Shown in pieces: positions 55,824 through 64,000 of a DNA stretch of 64,000 nt. Source of the stretch: Astragalus membranaceus (lineage: Eukaryota > Streptophyta > Magnoliopsida > Fabales > Fabaceae); NCBI GenBank assembly GCA_039519185.1, contig CM076849.1, positions 110,861,806-110,925,805 of the forward strand. The letters are read 5' to 3'. Each line of letters begins with the position of its first letter. The stretch's first letter is position 1. Below the pieces are notes generated by a model. It ran no database searches. It was not told the origin of the DNA and saw only the letters and a program-made list of their open reading frames with translations. The translations under genes were made by a program, and so were the position numbers.

Positions 55824-55839
55824 CAAAAATGGGAGCATT
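55824..55839 (+). promoter_or_regulatory. Polypurine tract of element A
   Basis: CAAAAATGGGAGCATT, the counterpart of the tract in B, directly before the 3' LTR. Confidence 0.72.
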
Positions 55840-56675
55840 TGTTAACACCCAAAATAAATTAAGTTGTTGGCCGAGGGAAGAAGGAAAAGTTTAGGGCTAG
55901 GACAAGGTCGAAGCAGCTATAAAAGCACTAGGGCAGAGACAAATTAACACTTGCCGTGGCACAAGGGAAGGTCAATCTGGAAATGCAAGGATAAATGTTG
56001 GGAAAGATTGAAGTCCATAGCGAATAAAGAGAATACCGAGGAACAATAGTGACTCGGTTGGAGGGCGGCTTGATTATAGGGTGACTCGGCTGAGGCACCA
56101 ACGGCCGAAGAGGGCTGTGGCCGAGGTGAGGAATACTTGCTTGGAGCGCAAGTATTCAATGCACGTGGACATACCACGCTGGATCGGTTAAGGTTAATGA
56201 ACAGAACACTCCATGGAAACACGAATAACTAGGGTTTTACCCATCTAAACTGTGCTAGTGAGGTCGTGGAAGAGTGGACTTCGAGTTTCTAGTATTAGGC
56301 TTAATTATGACCGTTGATCTTGATTCATCCAACGGTGAGCAGATGTAGGCCCGCATAGCGGCCAATAAAGGCTCATGTATATATACATATAGTAACACTT
56401 GTACAATTTTATGAACACACATTAATCAATACACAAGTCTTTACTTTACTTTATCTTTCCTTTACCGCTTTCTTTATGATTTCTTAGTTTTGTAGATAAT
56501 CCAAGCCACACGCCCCTTTCACACCTAATCTAACACTCTTTGTCGAAGTTAGGGAACCCATAGTCGAGAAATAGAGTTCCTTCCACGACGCAATTGCTTG
56601 AAGAAATGAGGAATCACATATTTTCCAAACCTCTGGCCGATTCCACGGCTAGGATTAAAGTGTTTGAGCACAACA
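55840..56675 (+). repeat. 3' LTR of element A
   Basis: 836 bp, TGTTAACACCC to GCACAACA. A TATATATACATATAG block near 56378 is a plausible TATA region. Confidence 0.9.
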
Positions 56676-57005
56676 ATTACGAAACACTTTAAAAATCTGT
56701 TACCATTCCAACTAATATGGCATATCTATTATGGCTTCTACAGTTATGGTTGAACATGATTTACACTCCCACCTACTGTCCACCTGTTCCTACCCCGAAT
56801 TCTGAGACTCCTTATGGTCCGGCATTCGCCCCTATTACCAAGTATATTAGAAAGAAGATTCAGTAGAAGCCTTTCGCAGGTATTCCTGCTGGTTCTTTCC
56901 TCTTAAGGATATTCTACCCTATTTCACTTTCAAGGCCCTTCGAAGAGATGGCCCGAAATGGTTCACTAGAAAGATTCCATGTTTAGATGTGAGGCATCAA
57001 GAACA
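56676..57005 (+). pseudogene. Plant mobile domain fragment, right half
   Basis: Continues in the same frame as 37494 once element A and one TSD copy are removed: TNMAYLLWLLQLWLNMIY, then PYGPAFAPITKYIRK. Two stops are present (near 56688 and 56864). The end is uncertain. Confidence 0.6.
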
Positions 57006-58033
57006 AGCTTGAGTATGTAAATAGCTTTGGATAGTATACACAGTTGGAAATCATATAACCATTCAATAGAGTACACACAGTTCTAAGAGAAAAGTTTTCT
57101 TCTACTCCATTGTAGAAATTATTCTACAATCTCAAGTCAAACCATGTTGAGCTATCTTCTCTTTACACTACAACACTCCTCATCTTCTTAACCAAGCATT
57201 ACAATAAGACATCATCACTAGTGTGAGAAGATTCAAATACACCTTCATACCTTATCTTCTTTACAATATTCTGGTCCTATGAAGATATTTTTCTCAAGTC
57301 TATATACCTCCTATATATTCTTAGAACTATGATCTACACTCTCCAAACCTACATTCATATTCAGATGAATGTGTTACTCAAAAGATTGGAAATATTTTAT
57401 GATGCTTTTATCACTCTATTCTTAAAAAAGTTAGTCTAACTATCTTTCTTAATCGTTTCGGTTGGTCAATGGAAAAAGTTTTAAAAGGGTCACAATTCAA
57501 ACCCACCATTTCTTGTGACTCCAGTTGACTTCAATTGGTATCACAGCATCAGGACCTTAGAGTTAAACACACTTAACAGTGATGATCAACCATGCTAATG
57601 AAGAACATGTTTTAGAAGGTTTCTTTTCAAAGATATATGGCTCATACACAAAATTGTATCTAATAAGGAAAGGGTTAAGAAAGATTGACTAAGAAAGTCA
57701 ACAAGAGCAGATAGAAAATGATAGATGGGTCTAAACATCAGCCAATGCTATAGCAAAATATGAAGAGCAAATCTGGAAACAAAAATGAAACGACTCAGAA
57801 ACTTGGAAAGCCAGTACTCCAAAGATCACATCTGCTACAATGGTTGTCCAAACATATACATGCAGAAATATGGTGAGTTCAAAGATAATATTGGAACCAA
57901 TGAGGTAAAAGTTTATCAATGTACATTAATCTGCTAATGTCTGTTATTTGCTTGTTTTCTTCTGTTTTATTCCTATGCCAAATAAAACCAAAAAAGGCTA
58001 GAAACCTGGTACATGTGATTTATGCCGCAAGTG
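57006..58033 (+). other. Decayed LTR-type sequence with a primer-site-like motif
   Basis: TGGTATCACAGC at 57536-57547 is one base off the initiator-Met primer site and is preceded by CTTCAAT, as at many copia LTR ends. Downstream frames are full of stops. Likely an old copia fragment. Confidence 0.4.

Positions 58034-58087
<54 letters not shown>
58034..58087. repeat. (TA)n tract, left
   Basis: About 27 TA units directly before the left terminal inverted repeat. Confidence 0.95.
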
Positions 58088-58091
<4 letters not shown>

Positions 58092-60362
58092 AGGATATAT
58101 TGACACTAAGTGTCAAACTTAACGACTTACACCAATTAATAACTTCACATTGATGATGAAATTTATCAATCCGACCGTTGAATAACCTGAAATTATCTTT
58201 GAGATCAAATATCAAAATTCTTAGAAATCAAATATTATTTTTGATGTCAATGAGTGTCACAATGAAGGGGATTGAAATTGTGACCCTTTTAAAAATTAAC
58301 CTGAAACAACATAAATAACTTCACAAGTATGGTTAGACATTGTGTGTGTAAATGCTAAGTTGAGAAGGCTGAGTGAAAACAGTCTTCTCAATTGTGATAG
58401 TGAGTAGAGAAGGGTGAGACGAATCTGTCTTCTCAACTATGTTTCTGAGTTGAGAAGGGCCAGTTGAAACAGTCTCCTCAACTATGATAGTGAGTAGAGA
58501 AGGGTGAGATGAAACTGTCTTCTTAACTATGTTTCTGAATTGAGAAGGGTCAGTTAGTTCTTTCTTCTCAGAACAATTTTCAGTAAAGAGAACGGGATGA
58601 TTCTCAAAATAGCTTTTCGAAGGTAAGAGATAGTGTTTGAAAATCTTATCTTAAGTGTGAAGTACTTAATAATAGTGCTTTAAGTTTACCACTTTGAAAA
58701 CATTTGGGAAGGGTTGTAAAAACAGTGTTTTTAAGAAAACTAAGTGTAGTAGAGAATACAAAAGCTATCTTCTCAGTTTTCCAAAAACCTTCTCCAGATG
58801 GAGAGTTTTAAGCGCAGTGTAAAACAACTTAGAAAAGCAGTAAATAACACAATGATGTTTAGTGGTTCACCCAAACCCTGGGCTACATCCACTCCTCACA
58901 CCCCGTGAGTATTTCCAGTATTTTCCAAATAGTTTACAACCAACCTAGGCTTAAAGTTCTTATGGTAGTTTTCTTAGCGTAGTTCTACCTACTGTTCTCA
59001 CACCTAATATGATCCTTCTGATCTACTAGGTAGCTACTAACACAGAAGCAACTCACTCAAGCCCAACAGCAACACATGTTACTTGAGAAGGTTTCTAACA
59101 GGCTTTTATTTAGCCATAGCAACACCATGCTATTTGAGAAGGCTTCCTCAGGTTTTACACTATATGGTTTGGGAGGGTTTTGTGGGATTACAAGAGCTTC
59201 GTTTAAAAAATATAGAATCAAACGAATCCTAAACAACAAGCTGAAATACATACTCAGAAAATAGAATCCCTAGATTAAAGCATGACTTGAGTATGGGTGA
59301 GAGAAGACTTTCTACTTGAGAAGGATCGAAAGAATTAGATTTCTCTCTCACAAAAACCTTCAGCAATGATCCTTGATGGTAGTTATATCCATTGAGTCGA
59401 AATAAATTTGTATTAACCATTGGTTAATCAATTAGAGTCGTTGGAGGGGTTTCCAAAGTCAATATAGCCGTTGAGAAAGGTGGACAGCTGTTTCTGCAGT
59501 TTCTGCAGCACTTCTTGCAGAAGACAACTGTTTCTGCAGAAGACAGCACATTACAGTTGTCATGACTCTTCTCTTCTTTGAGTCTTCTCAACTTTGAGTC
59601 TTCTCAAGTTGATGCTTCTCGAGTTGATGCTTCTCAAGTTTATGCTTCTCATATTGACTCTTCTCACGACTCTTTCTCATGATGGCTCTTCTCATGACTC
59701 TTCTCATGATGACATTTCTCACCACGACTCTTCTTATGACTCTTCTGAGGTTGACACTTCTCATGATTCTTCACATGTTGACTCTACTCATGATGACCCT
59801 TCTCATCATGACTCTTCTTATGTTGACTCTTCTCATGATGGTCTTTCTCAGGTTAACCCATTTGGTCTTGACTCTTGATCATGTCAAGAGAGGTATTTTT
59901 TCTTTGTTTGCCTCTGGTCAACACTTTTTGCTATTGCTTCAAGTCTTCGGAACATATATGCTTCTCATAAGCAGATATCTTCTTGAGAATAAGTTTACAG
60001 ATCCTATTCTTATATTTCACTCAAGAATAAACATTAGTAACATACGAAATCAAATAACTTAAGCTTCTCACATTTGAAGTTTGTTAACCATCAAAACAGA
60101 ACTAGGGATTTGCCTCAACAATTTCACACTCAATCGCGCTACTTTATTTTGATGGCAAATATGTTATTTAAAAGATTAATAAGTATGTGTTGTTAGATAA
60201 CACACCTGTTAGCATCCAAAGTTTTTATAATTTGAAATACATGATCAAAATGATAATATTAGGTTATTCATCATCAGTCTGGTTGATCAATTTCATTGCC
60301 AATGTGAATTTACTAATTGCTGTAAGTCATTTAGTTTGACACTTGGTGTCAATATATCCTGA

Positions 60363-60364
<2 letters not shown>
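58088..60364. mobile_element. Long-TIR DNA element without transposase
   Basis: The 65-bp ends (58088-58152 and 60300-60364) are inverted copies with about eight mismatches, starting AGTCAGGATATATTGACAC. (TA)n flanks both sides, so the TSD length cannot be read. Long TIRs and an AT-rich target suggest a Mutator-like or other non-autonomous TIR element. The 2.1-kb body has no transposase and is packed with CTTCTCA/TGAGAAG words. Confidence 0.75.
59570..59880 (+). repeat. CTTCTCATGATGACT minisatellite
   Basis: About 20 imperfect 15-bp units. Codes for a His/Asp/Ser repeat in one phase and a Leu repeat in another; not a gene. Confidence 0.85.

Positions 60365-60428
<64 letters not shown>
60365..60428. 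repeat. (TA)n tract, right
   Basis: About 30 TA units directly after the right terminal inverted repeat. Confidence 0.95.
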
Positions 60429-60432
<4 letters not shown>

Positions 60433-60828
60433 TCAACAGTATCTGGAAAAATAAACCTTCATGTCTATCTGTCTCTCACTTCAGAAACTGTGAATATAGT
60501 CTATTTGTCTCTCACTTCAGAAACTGTGAATTTATGTTTAAAGCAAATCTCATGTATCTCATGCACATAAGAACATAGAAAATTTCATGATGCATTTCAT
60601 TAAGATGATACTGACAAGTCATGCAAACATCATGTAGTATCTTCTTAACTTGTATATGCATGAATTGTTTTTCAAAATGTGCTAAGCATCCCCACAAAGT
60701 GTCTTCTACGATATCAACTCATACATATAAGAATAAAATTGAAATTCTGAAATTAAGTTGTATACAAAAAGGTTATATGATTACTATGCAGATATATAGT
60801 CTTACAATACTTGCTCATAATTAGGGGT
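60429..60828. other. Unassigned AT-rich DNA
   Basis: One 44-bp direct repeat (CTGTCTCTCACTTCAGAAACTG region, 60466-60532). No gene recognised. Confidence 0.5.
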
Positions 60829-61020
60829 GCACAAAATAACCATGGTTACAAAACCAATCCATATCCATCAAATGTCCATTTTATATAACCGGTTCCATAA
60901 CCAAAAGTAACATAACCGGTTATTAATTTTCAAAACAGGTTATGTAACTGGTTATACCGGTTATATCCATAACCGGTTTTTACAACCGGTTATATCCATA
61001 ACCGGTTTAATAACCGGATT
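60829..61020 (-). repeat. hAT-like terminus with an AACCGGTTAT array
   Basis: TTAGGGGTGCACAAAATAACC resembles a hAT terminal inverted repeat. It is followed by about nine ACCGGTTAT-type palindromic words at 60890-61015. Subterminal repeats of this sort are typical binding sites for hAT transposases. The opposite terminus is not in the window. Confidence 0.55.
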
Positions 61021-61801
61021 TCGCCTATAATTTTCTTTCGTTTTTTTTTATCAAACTGAAATTTAAAAATCTGTATTTGGCTAGAAAAATTCAATTTTTA
61101 TTCATTTTTTTCTGGAATTCAATTTAAATTTAAAAATCAAAAATTTAAAACAAAAAAAATTATGCTCTCTCTCTTTCTCCACTCCACAAGACAACGAATT
61201 TTGTCACACTTAACTCGTGATTATCTGATATCATTATTTTATTTTATAACTATTAAATTAAATACTCCTAATATTAATTAAAGCTTCATAGACCATCTCA
61301 AAAATTGAAAGCCCGGATTAAACAAGTGTCTGTATAATTGCCAAAATGAGGGCTATTGAGCAGTCAATAACATAGTATGTCATTATCACAAACATTAAAT
61401 ACAACCAAAATAAAATTCTTCCTAGTTGCTAAATACACATCAACCTCTCTACATAATGTCAAATAGCCCTGTGTTAGTTAATTCAGTTACCATGTCAGCC
61501 TCCATATCAGCCTCTCGGCATTACCTGAAATCAAGGCAGTATCTACAGTGTAAGAACCTAATACAGCAACCAATGCTAGTTTTATTGATACATGATCTCA
61601 CAGCCCTTAAACAGATTCTTGGACTACCAAAAAAAAATTCCCTTGTCTTGATATCCCACAGAGGTTTGTAACTAAATAAAAAAACAGAATTGAAGTAGTT
61701 TAGAATACAAACAGAATTGAAGGGATAAACAGAATATGAACCAGAATTTATAGTTTAGAATACAAACAAAATTGAAGGGATAAACAGAATTTATAGTTTA
61801 C
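61021..61801 (-). other. Probable hAT intron or 3' flanking region
   Basis: AT-rich with a duplicated 40-bp block (61695-61740 and 61750-61795). A GT donor (GTAAAC on the minus strand, 61801-61796) marks its right end. Confidence 0.4.
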
Positions 61802-61923
61802 CTTCTTTGGACACCATCGAAAGCACTCTGAATTTTCTCTTTGGCTTGGTCCATTGTTTCGTAAATAAATCCCATCTCCGACTTCTCATCCGAATCCACT
61901 AAACGAAGCCTCCCTCTAATCTC
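61802..61923 (-). pseudogene. hAT transposase exon fragment
   Basis: On the minus strand 40 codons read LRLVDSDEKSEMGFIYETMDQ and KEKIQSAF, matching the conserved MGYIYEAMDRAKE block of hAT-type (DUF659-like) transposases. The exon ends with AG/GTAAAC. Its 5' side is cut at 61923 by the start of the Tat-like gag. Confidence 0.65.
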
Positions 61924-61926
61924 AGG

Positions 61927-64000
61927 ATGTACAACGGGGTAAAGGACCCCGACGCCCACCTACGGTATTTTGATTTGGTAATGAAGTATAGGCGGGCGGA
62001 CGGGCCAGTCAAATGCAAAATCTTTCAATTGACCCTAGAAAGACCCGCTCTGGAGTGGTTCACCGAATTAAGGCCCAACAGCATCTCGTCTTGGGAGCAA
62101 TTGGCTCGAGTTTTTAGCGCCCGCTTCACCGCATCAAGGGTGAAGCCTAAATCGCATGCTATCCTGAAGGCGATTAGGCAAGGCCCGGACGAATCCCTCC
62201 GTGAGTATGTTGAGCGCTTCAACAGGGAGGCCTTCAACGTCCGAGGGCTGGAGGACGATATGCGCCTGTGGTTCCTCCGGGACGGTCTCCGAACTGGTAG
62301 TTTATTTGAGACAGAAGTTAATGTGAACGAGCCGCCAGATCTTGAAACTTTCCTACGCCGATCGCAGAGGTTTATGAACTACGAGGAAAGAGCGATGGCC
62401 ACCCAAGCCATCGCAGGGCAGGCGAAGGATCTCCACTCAAACCGAGTCCAGGACCCCAGGAGAGATAAAGGAGACAGGGAAGGACCATCCAGGGAATTCA
62501 GGCAGAAGAAATTCTCCGACCGGACCAAACTCAACACCTCGTACTCCCAGATCTTGGCCGAGTGCGCGAACACAGAGTTTAAAGACATAAAGAGGCCCGA
62601 TCCACTCGTCCGTAAAGAAGGACAACGCCCATCTCGCAGGTACTGCCGTTATCATAGAAGTAACGGGCATGACACCAACAATTGCATGGCCCTGAAAGAC
62701 GACATCGAAGAACTAATTAGAAAGGGAAAACTAATCCAGTATGTCAAGAAAGGGCAAATAGATAAACTAGAAGAGAAGGACAGAGATCGGTCTCCTCGAA
62801 AGGGTAAGGCGATGGTAAATGAAGTTGGGAAAGGCTCGAAGGAGGACGAGGATGAATACAGTGAGAAAAGAAATGACCACAGGAGGTCAATGGGACGTGC
62901 GGTTGCAATGGTGATTACTAGAGGGTGCCCTACGGAAGGAGGAGAAACGAATAAGTCATCGAAAAGGCGCTGGAAAGAAATAATGAACGTCGCCTCGACC
63001 TCCACGCCCGGTCGCCCCTCAAAAAGGCCTCCTTTGGCATTCGGCGACGATGATTTGCTTGATGGGAAGCCAAATAAGTATGTCCCACTGATCGTCACCG
63101 CAGTAATGGCTAATGTCGAGGTCAGAAGAATCCTGGTCGACCAGGGGAGCTCGGCTGATATCATCTTTGAAGACCTCCTCGACGTCTTGAGGATACCAAG
63201 GGGCGAGCTGACGGCCTATCGGGGATCTGACCTGATAGGTTTCGATGGATCATCCACCACACCCCTTGGGATGCTGGAACTTATGGTAACCTTCGGGGAC
63301 GACAGCGGGGAGAAACCCAAATGCAGAACCGTGAAAGTCAATTTTTTGGTGTTACCATGTAGGTCGGTATACCAATGTATCATCGGTCGTCCCACTTTGG
63401 GAAAGCTAGAGGCCGTGCCCACGACCGTCCATCTAAAAATGAAATTCTATTCGGACAGCAATGACGTGGTCACCGTTCCGGTGGATCTACAAGCCGCTCG
63501 ACGATGCCACTTCATGAGCATGAAGGAACAAGGAGAGCATGAAACGAGAAAAATGAACGCCATGAATAAGGGCGGGAGTCAAGTCAAGGTAGCCGGTCTA
63601 GATGCCCGCTATGACCCGGACAGCGAGCCGGAAGAAGGAGATGATGACCTAACCCGAGAGCTCAAGAAAAGAATCAAAAGACCAGAGCCGCACGAGGAAC
63701 TCGTCCGAATACAACTGGGGAACGACCCAAAGAAGACAGTATCGATGGGAAGCGACCTTCCCACAAAGGTACGAGATCAGTTAATCCAATGCTTGAAAGA
63801 ACACGCTGATGTCTTCGCATGGAGTGCTGTGGACATGCCAGGCGTCCCGCCAGAGGTAGCTTGTCACCACCTGGCCATTAATCCCACTGCGAAATGGGTC
63901 GCCCAAAGAAGAAGGGTGCAGGGTGAAGAGAAAGAACAAGCCGCCAGTAAGGCAGTCGATGATTTGCTGGAAGCCGGGTTCATCAAAGAAATCAAGTACA
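61927..64000 (+). CDS. Tat-like Gag-Pro-RT polyprotein, 5'-truncated, runs off the window
   Basis: An open frame of 691 codons with no stop to the right edge, preceded by TAA at 61900-61902. The ATG at 61927 starts within the gag core (MYNGVKDPDAHLRYFDL), so the true N-terminus is missing. Residues 1-130 are gag core (ALEWFTELRP, SWEQLARVFSARF). A modified knuckle CRYHRSNGHDTNNC is near residue 240. Protease has ILVDQGSSADIIF near 405 (DQG in place of DSG or DTG, seen in other Tat-type elements as I recall). RT starts near 645 (FAWSAVDMPG, FIKEIKY). The DNA is clearly more GC-rich than its surroundings. Best-preserved coding region besides the Tekay-like one. Confidence 0.88.
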   Translation, partial: MYNGVKDPDAHLRYFDLVMKYRRADGPVKCKIFQLTLERPALEWFTELRPNSISSWEQLARVFSARFTASRVKPKSHAILKAIRQGPDESLREYVERFNREAFNVRGLEDDMRLWFLRDGLRTGSLFETEVNVNEPPDLETFLRRSQRFMNYEERAMATQAIAGQAKDLHSNRVQDPRRDKGDREGPSREFRQKKFSDRTKLNTSYSQILAECANTEFKDIKRPDPLVRKEGQRPSRRYCRYHRSNGHDTNNCMALKDDIEELIRKGKLIQYVKKGQIDKLEEKDRDRSPRKGKAMVNEVGKGSKEDEDEYSEKRNDHRRSMGRAVAMVITRGCPTEGGETNKSSKRRWKEIMNVASTSTPGRPSKRPPLAFGDDDLLDGKPNKYVPLIVTAVMANVEVRRILVDQGSSADIIFEDLLDVLRIPRGELTAYRGSDLIGFDGSSTTPLGMLELMVTFGDDSGEKPKCRTVKVNFLVLPCRSVYQCIIGRPTLGKLEAVPTTVHLKMKFYSDSNDVVTVPVDLQAARRCHFMSMKEQGEHETRKMNAMNKGGSQVKVAGLDARYDPDSEPEEGDDDLTRELKKRIKRPEPHEELVRIQLGNDPKKTVSMGSDLPTKVRDQLIQCLKEHADVFAWSAVDMPGVPPEVACHHLAINPTAKWVAQRRRVQGEEKEQAASKAVDDLLEAGFIKEIKY

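Larger units (their letters stand above)
37495..56675 (+). mobile_element. Tat-like Ty3/gypsy element A, split by element B
   Basis: TSD ATTAC at 37490-37494 and 56676-56680, ends TGTTAACACCC and GCACAACA. Order: truncated 5' LTR, gag/protease remnants, RT, RNase H, archaeal-type RNase H, integrase, then an antisense PMD gene, polypurine tract and 3' LTR. The second RNase H marks the Tat lineage. Element B occupies 42580-52637; without it A is about 9.1 kb. Many stops and deletions make it inactive. Confidence 0.9.

Noticed and set aside
59594..60062. His/Asp/Ser-repeat and Leu-repeat proteins
   Set aside because: Translation of a 15-bp minisatellite in two phases.
61426..61671. 81-residue plus-strand frame
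   Set aside because: No family resemblance, AT-rich context, and inside probable hAT intron DNA.

Overview
The window is a gene-poor, repeat-dense stretch of a plant nuclear genome, built almost entirely of nested LTR retrotransposons. The plant origin rests on the lineages seen: chromovirus, Tekay-like, Athila-like and Tat-like Ty3/gypsy elements, a SIRE/Maximus-like Ty1/copia derivative, plant mobile domain (PMD) sequences and a hAT exon. A legume is my best guess, because the copia-type LTR is packed with AATCGATT words as I remember them from legume SIRE-type elements. That part is recall, not proof. I see no intact host protein gene, no rRNA gene and no certain tRNA gene.

Layout. 1-2994: 3' part of a decayed chromovirus pol plus its probable 3' LTR. 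3482-34371: one Athila-like element on the minus strand with target-site duplication (TSD) GCGGG. Both of its LTRs were later split. The left LTR received a 7.8-kb copia-derived element (4553-12335, TSD GTGAA) that has gag and an envelope-position ORF but no pol. The 3' LTR of that element received a miniature LTR element (10229-11109, TSD TAAGC) whose end has been replaced by a perfect 320-bp palindrome with tRNA-like promoter boxes. The Athila 3' internal region holds a minus-strand solo LTR (13335-15603, TSD GCCTT). The right Athila LTR received a nearly intact Tekay-like chromovirus (23489-32871, TSD CATAA) with a 1256-codon gag-pol frame that lacks the RT end and most of RNase H.

34513-37275 holds a minus-strand non-autonomous LTR element. 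37276-57000 is a PMD pseudogene split at TSD ATTAC by a Tat-like element A (37495-56675). Element A is split by its relative, Tat-like element B (42580-52637, TSD GATAT), and B holds a solo LTR (49028-50922, TSD GTGCT). A and B each carry an extra antisense PMD-containing gene with splice-like signals between pol and the 3' LTR. 58088-60364 is a long-TIR DNA element between two (TA)n tracts. 60829-61923 looks like hAT-derived DNA. From 61927 a long open Tat-like gag-pro-RT frame runs off the right edge.

How the parts relate: the intact TSDs give a relative order of insertion. Athila came before its copia-derived, solo-LTR and Tekay guests. The copia-derived element came before the miniature element. 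A came before B, and B before its solo LTR. Most coding regions are broken. The best preserved are the Tekay-like gag-pol, the copia-type gag and the right-edge Tat-like frame.
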